Positions 9,389-18,546 of a stretch of DNA of 37,849 nucleotides are shown here, one piece after another. The notes under the pieces are model-generated. The model worked only from the letters and a program-made list of their open reading frames with translations. It was not told the origin of the DNA and searched no databases. The stretch comes from Gemmatimonadota bacterium (GTDB lineage: Bacteria > Gemmatimonadota > Gemmatimonadetes > Gemmatimonadales > JACORV01): positions 1 to 37,849 of the forward strand of contig JACORV010000122.1 in NCBI GenBank assembly GCA_016179225.1. The letters run 5' to 3'. Both the position numbers and the translations under genes were made by a program. Within the stretch, counting starts at the first letter, position 1. Every line of letters starts with the position of its first letter.

Positions 9389-10308
9389 TGCGCGCACCGG
9401 TCGCCCTCCCGCTCGCTCTGGCGCTCGCCGCCGGCGGCTGCGCGCTGCGCAGCGACGTGACGCGCGTCGAGCGGCAGCTCGCCGCCCAGCAGCGGGAGAT
9501 GGTGCGGGCGGACTCGGTGCGTGCCTCGAACCTCGCCTCGCTCGCGCGGCTGGTGCAGGGACTGCTGGACTCCCTCGCGGTGCAGCAGGACGCCCTCACG
9601 CGGCTCCGAGGCGATCTGCGCGTGGAGCTTTACAACATCCAGCAGCAGCTGGTCGCCATCCAGGAGCTGACAGGTCAGAGCCAGCAGCGGCTCTCCGAGC
9701 TGCGCGGGCAGCTCGAGCAGCGTTCAGTGCAGTTCGCGGCACCCACGGACCCTGCGCCGCCCGCCGGGGCCGGGGCGGCGCCGGCAACCGCCGGCACGCC
9801 GCCGCCGAGCGCGCCGGCTGGGGCCGCTCCGCCGTCCGCGGCCGCTGCGCCCGGCAATGCACCGCCCGGTGCGGCTGCGCCGCCGGCGCCTACTGGCGCG
9901 GTGGGCCCGCCGGTGAGCCCGGAGCCGACGGCCGACCAGCTGATGGAGCTCGCGCTCCAGCAGCTGCGCCGCGGCAGCCCGGGCACCGCACGCATCGCCT
10001 TCACCGAGTTCCTGCGCCGGTTCCCCTCCCACGCGCGCGTCGCCGACGCCGAGTTCTTCACCGGCGAGGCATGGGCCGCCGAGCAGCGCGCCGACTCGGC
10101 TGCGACGGCGTACCGCCGCGTCGCGGAGCGCTACCCGTCCTCGCCGCGCGCCGCTTCCTCCCTCTACAAGCTCGGCGTGCAGGCGGTGGCCGCCGGCCGC
10201 CGCGACGAGGCCCGCACCTACTTCAACCGCGTGGTGACCGGGTACCCCGGGTCGGAAGAGGCCGCGCTCGCGCGCGACCAGCTGCGGTCGCTCGCGCCCG
10301 GCCGCTGA
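9388..10308 (+). CDS. cpoB: Tol-Pal cell-division coordinator CpoB/YbgF-like TPR protein
   Basis: GTG start overlapping pal stop; coiled-coil N-terminus; C-terminal YbgF repeats (LMELALQQLRRGSPGTARIAFTEFLRRFPSH...AEFFTGEAWAAEQRADSAATAYRRVAERYPSS). Confidence 0.87.
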   Translation: MRAPVALPLALALAAGGCALRSDVTRVERQLAAQQREMVRADSVRASNLASLARLVQGLLDSLAVQQDALTRLRGDLRVELYNIQQQLVAIQELTGQSQQRLSELRGQLEQRSVQFAAPTDPAPPAGAGAAPATAGTPPPSAPAGAAPPSAAAAPGNAPPGAAAPPAPTGAVGPPVSPEPTADQLMELALQQLRRGSPGTARIAFTEFLRRFPSHARVADAEFFTGEAWAAEQRADSAATAYRRVAERYPSSPRAASSLYKLGVQAVAAGRRDEARTYFNRVVTGYPGSEEAALARDQLRSLAPGR

Positions 10309-10323
10309 CCCCAGGACCGGACC

Positions 10324-11133
10324 GTGCCCCGGAAAGACGAGCCCGACCGCGGCGAAATGCCGTTCCTCGACCACCTCGAGGAGCTGCGTATGCACCTCAT
10401 CTGGAGCCTCGTCGCACTCGTCGCCGGGTGCGCGATCGGTTTCCTCGTCGTCAACCGGATCGACGTCATCGGATTCCTGAAGCAGCCCATCGACCCGCTG
10501 CTGCCCGACGGCCAGAAGCTCCTGTTCACGAGTCCGATCGAGCCGTTCATGCTCACGCTGAAGCTGGCGTTCGTGGCTGGCGTGCTCCTGGCGTCCCCGG
10601 TCGTCCTCTGGCACCTGTGGGCGTTCCTGAGGCCCGCGCTGTACGAGCAGGAGCGGCGGGTCGTGCTCCCGGTGGCGATCATGGGCGTCTTCCTGTTTGC
10701 GGGCGGGGTCGCGGCGGGCTTCTATCTCGTCGTACCGCTCGCGCTCAAGGTGCTGTTCGGGTTCCAGAGCCAGAGCCTCGAGCCCTTCATCACGGCGGAC
10801 GCGTACTTCGGCTTCACGACCGCCGTGCTGCTCTCCTTCGGCGCCGTGTTCGAGCTGCCGCTCGTCCTGCTGCTCCTGGTCTACCTGCGGATCATCTCCG
10901 CGGCGTTCCTGCGCCGGCATCGCCGCGTGGCGATTCTGATCAACGCCGTCCTCGCGGCGATCCTGACGCCGGGGGACCTGGTGATCATGACCTTCGCGGT
11001 GATGATTCCCGTCCAGCTGCTGTACGAGCTCTCGATCGTCCTAGCCGTGATCCTCGAAAAACGCCGGGCCCGCGCGGAGGCCGCCGTGGAGCGCGAGGGA
11101 GAGGGCGAGGTTCCGGCCGCAGGGAGGGCGTAG
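10324..11133 (+). CDS. tatC: Twin-arginine translocase subunit TatC
   Basis: MPFLDHLEELRMHLIWSL, LLFTSPIEPFMLTLKLAF, FGAVFELPLVLLLLVYL, AILTPGDLVIMTFAVMIPVQLLYELSI. Confidence 0.96.
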   Translation: MPRKDEPDRGEMPFLDHLEELRMHLIWSLVALVAGCAIGFLVVNRIDVIGFLKQPIDPLLPDGQKLLFTSPIEPFMLTLKLAFVAGVLLASPVVLWHLWAFLRPALYEQERRVVLPVAIMGVFLFAGGVAAGFYLVVPLALKVLFGFQSQSLEPFITADAYFGFTTAVLLSFGAVFELPLVLLLLVYLRIISAAFLRRHRRVAILINAVLAAILTPGDLVIMTFAVMIPVQLLYELSIVLAVILEKRRARAEAAVEREGEGEVPAAGRA

Positions 11134-11134
11134 C

Positions 11135-13969
11135 GTGCGCGTGGGCGGGGTCACGCTGGCGGTCTTCGCGCTGGCCGCGGCCGGCGCGTCCGCCCAGGTG
11201 CCGCGCGTGGATACCATACGGGTGCGGCCCGACACGCTCCGCGCCCGCGGAGACACTGCCCGCCTCCGCGCCGACCGTCCCGCCGGGGACACGAGCCGCG
11301 CCGGGCGAGGCGCCGGGCTTCCGCAGCGGCCGTCGCGCTCCTTCGCCTCGCCCGACTCGGTGGTCCAGTCGCTGCTGAGCCGGCGCGGCTTCCGCGTCAC
11401 CCGCTATAACGCCGATTCAGTGCAGTTCCTCGCGGAGGAAAAGGAGATTCGCCTCTCGGGCCGCGCGCTCGTGGAGCGCGATCAGTCCACGCTCGAGGCC
11501 GACAGCGTCCGCTACGTCGAGACGAACTGCGGGCTATTCGCCGTGGGCTCGCCCCGGCTCTTCGACCGCACCGGCGTGCTGGTGGGCACCGGCATGCGGT
11601 ACGACGCGTGCAACCACGCCGGGATCATCGAGCACGCCACCACGGACTTCAAGGAGGGGAGCGCTACCTGGTACCTGCGCGGCGACCTCGCCGTGGACAA
11701 CGACGAGAACCGGATCTACGCCGCGGGCGCCACGATCACCAGCTGCGACCTCGTCGACCCGCACTACCACTTCGCCGCCCGCCAAGTGAAGTGGGTCTCC
11801 AAGCGACTGATGGTGTCGCGGCCGGCGATCCTCTACGTGGCCGACGTGCCGGTGCTCTGGCTCCCCTTCATCTTCCAGGACATGCGCCGCGGCCGCCGCT
11901 CCGGCCTGATGCCGCCGCAGTTCGGGCTCAACGACATCGTGCGCAACTCGCCCACCTACAAGCGCCACGTCGCCAATCTCGGCTACTACTGGGCGATGAG
12001 CGACTACAGCGACGCGCAGCTGACGCTGAGCTGGTACGCCCAGCGGTTCATCGAGGTGAACGGGCAGGTCCGCTACCGCTGGCTCGACCGTTTCATCAGG
12101 GGCGGCCTGAATTACCGCGAGCTGCACGAAGCGCGCGGCAGCACCAACCGCGACATCTTGTGGCAGCACAACCAGGAGTTCTCGCTGGCCAGCTCGCTCA
12201 ACATGAGCCTCCACTACGCCTCCAGCGCGAGTGTCATCTCGCGCAACGCGGTGGACCCGGTGCTCGCGACGGCGCAGATCGACAGCCGCCTGAACTACCA
12301 GCGGAAGTTCGAATGGGGCCAGTTGAACGTGGGCGGCAGCCGGAGCCAGTTGCTCGACAAGCCGCAGGTCACCATGGTGTTACCGACCGTGTCGTTCACA
12401 CCCGTCCCGATCGCGCTGTCGCGCAGCGCCACGTGGTCGCCCTCGTTCAGCCTGACCAACCAGCTCCAGAGCAACTTGGGCCCCGGCTCGCTCGTCACGC
12501 TCCCAACCGGTGACACCTCGCGGATCCTGCTCGACAGCCGGGCCACGTCCGTCCAGATCGGCACGCCGCTGCGCCTGGGCCGGTGGAACTGGACTAACAG
12601 CATCTCGATCAGCGACCAGTGGAACAACGCGCGCGAGACAATCCGCGTGCCGGATCCGGCGGACACGACCCTGCAGCTGGTGCGCACCTACGGCGAGAGC
12701 TTCGAGACGGGCATCGACTGGCAGACCGGCATCAACCTCCCGGTGCTGTTCCAGGGCTCGTGGAACCTCCAGCCAAGCGTGCAGATCGTGAACACGACCG
12801 GGGGGGCGTATCTGGTCCGCAACCGGTTCACGGACGGCCGGTTCGTGAGCCAGGGCAAGCGGCTCCAGTACTCCGCCGGGATCGCGCCGACCCTGTTCGG
12901 GCTGTTCGGCGGCGTTGGGCCGTTCGCCCGGATCCGGCACTCGGTCTCGCCCAGCGTCTCGTGGTCGTACTCCCCGGCCGCCACCGTGCCGGAAGATTAC
13001 GCCCGCGCGCTGGCGCGGGGCGGCCGGCCAGCCACCCTGCGCAGCGACGCCCGCCAGGCCATCACGATCGGCCTGAGGCAGAACTTCGAGGCCAAGCTGC
13101 GCCCGCCACCTCAGCCCGAGCGCACCGATTCAGTCGCGGCCGAAGGCGTGGCCGCCGCGCCTGCCGAACAGGAAGGCCGCAAGCTGCGGTTGCTGTCGAT
13201 CGAGTCGTCGAGCTTCACGTTCGATCTCGAGCAGGCCAAGAAGCCCGGCCGGAATGCATGGGTGACGCGCACCTTCGACAACACTTTCCAGTCCGACCTG
13301 CTGCGCGGCTTCTCGCTGCGGACTCAGCACGATCTGTTTGATGGGCCGGTCGGCTACACCATCTCCCGCTTCGACCCGCAACTGACCAGCGTGGCCGCCG
13401 GCTTCCAGCTCAGCAGCGCCACCTTCCGTGCCCTCGGCGCGCTGCTCGGGCTGCGCCCGCCGAGCCCGCCCGAGGGGCGCGCCTCGCCCGACAGCGCCGC
13501 GGCGCTAGCGGACTCGGCCGACCGGTTTGGGCGCTCGCTCGCCGACCAGTTCCAGCGCGGCCTCGCCACGCGCTACAGCGCCGTGGACCGGCTCGCGCCG
13601 GGGGCGGGGCGCGGCAGTGGCTTCTCCGCCTCGCTGTCCTACAGCCTCCAGCGCACCCGCGTGCTGCGCGATACCGCGGGCGTGCTCCCGACGACGCCTG
13701 CTCCGCCCCCCAACCAGACGGTAAACGGCAGCCTCTCGTTCTCCCCGACGCCGCACTGGACCGTTTCGTGGCAGACATCCTATGACTTCACCCGCGGCGA
13801 GTTCAACGATCACGTGGTCCGCCTCGATCGCGACCTCCACGACTGGCGCGCCACCTTCACCTTCGTGAAGTCGGCCAATGGCAACTTCGTCTTCAGTTTC
13901 TTCATCCAACTGATCGACCAGCCCGACATCAAGTTCGACTACGATCAGCGCAACATCGGCGGTCGCTAG
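11135..13969 (+). CDS. LPS-assembly protein LptD/OstA-like outer membrane protein
   Basis: OstA-like N-terminal domain (RYNADSVQFLAEEKEIRLSGRALVERDQSTLEADSVRYVE), then LPFIFQDMRRGRRSGLMPPQFGLNDIVRNSPTYKRHV, long beta-rich C-terminus. Confidence 0.83.
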   Translation: MRVGGVTLAVFALAAAGASAQVPRVDTIRVRPDTLRARGDTARLRADRPAGDTSRAGRGAGLPQRPSRSFASPDSVVQSLLSRRGFRVTRYNADSVQFLAEEKEIRLSGRALVERDQSTLEADSVRYVETNCGLFAVGSPRLFDRTGVLVGTGMRYDACNHAGIIEHATTDFKEGSATWYLRGDLAVDNDENRIYAAGATITSCDLVDPHYHFAARQVKWVSKRLMVSRPAILYVADVPVLWLPFIFQDMRRGRRSGLMPPQFGLNDIVRNSPTYKRHVANLGYYWAMSDYSDAQLTLSWYAQRFIEVNGQVRYRWLDRFIRGGLNYRELHEARGSTNRDILWQHNQEFSLASSLNMSLHYASSASVISRNAVDPVLATAQIDSRLNYQRKFEWGQLNVGGSRSQLLDKPQVTMVLPTVSFTPVPIALSRSATWSPSFSLTNQLQSNLGPGSLVTLPTGDTSRILLDSRATSVQIGTPLRLGRWNWTNSISISDQWNNARETIRVPDPADTTLQLVRTYGESFETGIDWQTGINLPVLFQGSWNLQPSVQIVNTTGGAYLVRNRFTDGRFVSQGKRLQYSAGIAPTLFGLFGGVGPFARIRHSVSPSVSWSYSPAATVPEDYARALARGGRPATLRSDARQAITIGLRQNFEAKLRPPPQPERTDSVAAEGVAAAPAEQEGRKLRLLSIESSSFTFDLEQAKKPGRNAWVTRTFDNTFQSDLLRGFSLRTQHDLFDGPVGYTISRFDPQLTSVAAGFQLSSATFRALGALLGLRPPSPPEGRASPDSAAALADSADRFGRSLADQFQRGLATRYSAVDRLAPGAGRGSGFSASLSYSLQRTRVLRDTAGVLPTTPAPPPNQTVNGSLSFSPTPHWTVSWQTSYDFTRGEFNDHVVRLDRDLHDWRATFTFVKSANGNFVFSFFIQLIDQPDIKFDYDQRNIGGR

Positions 13970-13970
13970 C

Positions 13971-14134
13971 CTCCGGGGACACGGAGAACTGTCCTCTGAA
14001 GCGGACAACAGCCGCGCCACCGCAGGGACGCCCGAGCTTCTGTAACTGCATTCCCACCAAAGGGTTAGACGCTTGAGTGGCGGCGGGCACGGCAAGTGCG
14101 TTTGTGAGGGCTGCCACTCCTTTGGGAGCCGCAC
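13971..14134 (+). promoter_or_regulatory. Candidate structured 5' leader of the downstream lipoprotein gene
   Basis: Nested complementary segments: CCAAAG (about 14057) with CTTTGG (about 14120) outside GAGTGGC (14075-14081)/GCCACTC (14113-14119); upstream GGACA/TGTCC/GGACA alternatives. Confidence 0.35.
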
Positions 14135-15283
14135 ATGCGAAGGGTGCTCGTTCAGACTTCACTCTTGATGTCCGCGACGGCGTTCGCGGCCGGGTGCTAC
14201 GACGACCTGGTGTCCGTGTACGTGCCGCCCGCGCCCACCGGCCTCTCGTACCAGCTCGAGCCGTCGGGCGACCCGCTGAGGCCGCGCGGGATCGTGCTCC
14301 GATGGACGCCGGTGGACGACAACAGCATCGAGAGCTACAACATCTACTCGCGCGCCAGCCAGAGTGGGAGCTACGGGCTGCGCGGCTCCACCAGCTCGCC
14401 GAGCTTCCACGACGACGGCCAGCCGCACCTGGAGTACTACGTGACGGCCGTTTCGACGGACGGCGGCGAGTCCGATCCGTCGAGCGCCGTCCTCGTCGAC
14501 GAGCGGCTCCGCCTGCCGGCGCCGGCCACGCTGACGAGCATCTCGCTCAGCGACGCGATCCACCTCCAGTGGTCCGACAACCCGTTCGCTACGGACCCGC
14601 AGGGGTTCTCCCACTATCGCGTCTACAGCACGAGCTACGACGTCACGGCCAACCTGTGCGGCGCGAGCTGGAGCCTGGAGGGTACCACCGTTGCCGCCAC
14701 CTTCCTCGCGGCCAACCTCACCAACGGCCGCCCGCAGTGCTTCGGCGTCTCCGCGGCGACGGTGGAGGGCTTCGAGAGCCTGTGGTCGCCGCTCCGCTAC
14801 GACACGCCGCGCCCCGACGGCCGTAACGTGATCCTGTTCGCACCGGGCGGCAATCTCGCGGCCGACGCGTTCCGTTTCTTCCTCGACGTCAACGGCAACG
14901 GGTCGGCGGAGCCCGGCGAGCTGGGCCGCAGCGGCTCCCGGACGGACCTCAACAACGACTTCTACGTGGCGCGCGACACCAGCGGCGCGATCTTCATCGT
15001 GCCGCAGCGCCTTGGCACGACGATGCAGCTCTACGGCAATGCCCCGGTGGCCGACCTGACGAGCGTGGACATCGCCCCGGGCAGCGGGTACTCCCGCGAC
15101 GCGTTCGAGGCCGTGCCGCTCTGGGCGTACGTGTTCCAGATGGTTGAAGGAAGCGGGCTGACCCGTTACGGCGCGATCCGGGTAACGGCGGTGGGGACGG
15201 ATTACGTGATCTTCGACTGGAGTCATCAGACGGACCCGGGCAATCCGGAGCTCGTCAGGTTTGCAGGGGGAAGTGGTCAGTAA
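14135..15283 (+). CDS. Hypothetical secreted lipoprotein with fibronectin type III-like domains
   Basis: Signal peptide with AAGC lipobox; Fn3-like PAPTGLSYQLEP...IVLRWTPVDDNSIESYNIYSR...YYVTAVSTDGGESDPSS. Confidence 0.7.
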   Translation: MRRVLVQTSLLMSATAFAAGCYDDLVSVYVPPAPTGLSYQLEPSGDPLRPRGIVLRWTPVDDNSIESYNIYSRASQSGSYGLRGSTSSPSFHDDGQPHLEYYVTAVSTDGGESDPSSAVLVDERLRLPAPATLTSISLSDAIHLQWSDNPFATDPQGFSHYRVYSTSYDVTANLCGASWSLEGTTVAATFLAANLTNGRPQCFGVSAATVEGFESLWSPLRYDTPRPDGRNVILFAPGGNLAADAFRFFLDVNGNGSAEPGELGRSGSRTDLNNDFYVARDTSGAIFIVPQRLGTTMQLYGNAPVADLTSVDIAPGSGYSRDAFEAVPLWAYVFQMVEGSGLTRYGAIRVTAVGTDYVIFDWSHQTDPGNPELVRFAGGSGQ

Positions 15284-15412
15284 GAGTTGCAGGGTTGCAG
15301 AGTTGCAGCGGCTGACAGGGGATCAGTCGGTAGGGATCAGCGCCTGAACACTGGCTGACGCCCTGCCCACTTGTTACTGCCCACCGCTGCAACTCTGCAA
15401 CTCTGCAACTCT
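15283..15412. repeat. Inverted word array: 29-nt arms of AGTTGCAG-type tandem words
   Basis: AGAGTTGCAGGGTTGCAGAGTTGCAGCGG (15283-15311) vs CCGCTGCAACTCTGCAACTCTGCAACTCT (15384-15412); reverse complement differs at one position. Confidence 0.9.
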
Positions 15413-15470
15413 ACGGCACTCTTCATACTGCCCCCTCTCGTCCTGTAGCTTCCCCCTGTAGCTTCCCCGC

Positions 15471-17141
<1,671 letters not shown>

Positions 17142-17151
17142 CCGCTTCGCG

Positions 17152-18534
17152 TTGATCAACGCGGGCGCCGTCGTCACCGGCCCGCCGACCGGCGAGCCGG
17201 TGCGGCACCCCACCCATGACCACCTCGGCGTGCGAACGGGCGTGGGCGTCGGCGTCGAGGAGGGGCGCATCGCGATCATCGCGCCCGACGAACAGGTGCG
17301 GGATTGGCTTCGTGAGGCGGCTCGCCGGCGGGATCCCGAGCCCGACGGCGGTCGGACCGCACGCAGGGCGCCCGCCGTCGGGCTCGGGACCCCGCCGGAC
17401 TCGCCGGCCGAAGCCCTGGTGGACTGCGAAGGCCGTCTCGTCACGCCCGGCCTCGTGGACTGCCATACGCACGCGGTGTTCGGGAAGCCGCGCGTCGAGG
17501 ATCAGGCGCGGCGCGCGCGGGGGGAGGACTACAAGGGCATCGCGGCCGCGGGCGGCGGCATCCTCTCGTCGGTCGAGGATTTCCGGGCGCGCGGCGAGGA
17601 CGAGCTCCTCGATCTGACGCGGACGCGCGTGCGGCTGCTCGCCGGGCTGGGCACGACGGCCGTCGAGATCAAGTCGGGCTACGGCCTCACCCTCGACGAG
17701 GAGCTGAAGGCGCTGCGCGTGGCGCGGCGGCTCGCCGCGGAGCTGCCGCTCACCGTCGTGCCCACCTTCCTCGGCGCGCACGAGGTGCCGACCGAGTACC
17801 GCCTGAAGCGCGATGGGTACATCCGTCTCGTCACCGAGCAGATGCTCCCCGCGGTCGTGCGCGCGGGACTCGCGTCGTTCTGCGACGTGTTCTGCGAGCC
17901 GGGCGTCTTCTCGATCGCGGAGAGCGAGGCCATCCTCACCGCCGCCACGGCCCTCGGCCTGGGCGCGAAGCTCCACGCCGACGAGCTCGATCCGGCGGGG
18001 GCGGCGGAGCTCGCCGCGCGGCTGGGCGCGGTCTCGGCGGATCACCTCGGGGCGATCCATTCCGCGGGGATCGACGCGCTCGCCGCGAGCGGCACGGTGG
18101 CCGTGCTGCTGCCCGGAACTCTGGTCTTTCTCGGCAAGACGCGGCAGGCCCCGGCGCGCTCCCTCGTGGACAGCGGCGCCATCGTCGCCCTCGCCACGGA
18201 CTTCAATCCCGGCAGCTCGCCGAGCGCGAACCTGCCGCTCATGATGGCCCTCGGCGTCAGCCAGGCGCGGCTCCAGCCGGAAGAGGTGTTCCTGGGAGCG
18301 ACGGTCAACGCGGCGTGGGCGCTGCGGCTGGCGGACGGGCAGGGCCGCTTGACGGTGGGGGGACGGGCCGACATCGCGGTCTGGAACTGCCGCGACGTCG
18401 GGGAGCTCTCGTACTGGTACGGAATGCCCCTGGCGTGGCGGGTTTACGCCGCCGGCCGTCCTTGTCACGGTGGAGAGGCGGGCATATCTTCCGCTGGATA
18501 TCGCGCAGGACCACTCTCGCCGCCACTCTCCTAG
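17152..18534 (+). CDS. hutI: Imidazolonepropionase (start uncertain: TTG 17152, or further upstream in the 17059 ORF) with an in-frame palindromic insert
   Basis: LVTPGLVDCHTHAVFG, AAAGGGILSSVEDFRA, GTTAVEIKSGYGL, PTFLGAHEVP, LHADELDPAGAAELAARLGAVSADHL, ATDFNPGSSPSANLPLMM. Confidence 0.92.
   Translation: MINAGAVVTGPPTGEPVRHPTHDHLGVRTGVGVGVEEGRIAIIAPDEQVRDWLREAARRRDPEPDGGRTARRAPAVGLGTPPDSPAEALVDCEGRLVTPGLVDCHTHAVFGKPRVEDQARRARGEDYKGIAAAGGGILSSVEDFRARGEDELLDLTRTRVRLLAGLGTTAVEIKSGYGLTLDEELKALRVARRLAAELPLTVVPTFLGAHEVPTEYRLKRDGYIRLVTEQMLPAVVRAGLASFCDVFCEPGVFSIAESEAILTAATALGLGAKLHADELDPAGAAELAARLGAVSADHLGAIHSAGIDALAASGTVAVLLPGTLVFLGKTRQAPARSLVDSGAIVALATDFNPGSSPSANLPLMMALGVSQARLQPEEVFLGATVNAAWALRLADGQGRLTVGGRADIAVWNCRDVGELSYWYGMPLAWRVYAAGRPCHGGEAGISSAGYRAGPLSPPLS
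17325..17398 (+). repeat. In-frame palindromic element, copy 1 (in hutI)
   Basis: 27-nt arms 17325-17351 / 17372-17398 with one mismatch; 20-nt loop TCGGACCGCACGCAGGGCGC (17352-17371), identical to copy 2 in alaS. Confidence 0.9.
18462..18490 (+). promoter_or_regulatory. Putative sigma-70-like promoter for the TPR gene, inside the hutI 3' end
   Basis: TTGTCA (18462-18467), 17-bp spacer, TATCTT (18485-18490). Confidence 0.5.
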
Positions 18535-18546
18535 ATTTCCGGGCGC

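Noticed and set aside
9747-9930. Ala/Pro-rich stretch in cpoB and similar linkers in tolA as possible inserted elements
   Set aside because: Ordinary low-complexity GC-rich linkers; no discrete palindrome or shared loop sequence found.
5446-10308. Tol-Pal cluster as an unusual system
   Set aside because: Gene order tolQ-tolR-tolA/tonB-tolB-pal-cpoB is the standard arrangement; only the repeat intrusions are unusual.
13971-14134. c-di-GMP-I (GEMM) riboswitch
   Set aside because: Short similarities (GGGACGC, GGTTAG-like) but the conserved GEMM core and tetraloop receptor arrangement are not present as I recall them.
15283-15412. Possible CRISPR-like array (GTTGCAG repeats)
   Set aside because: Repeats are only about 8 nt with no spacers of uniform length and the arms are inverted; no cas genes.
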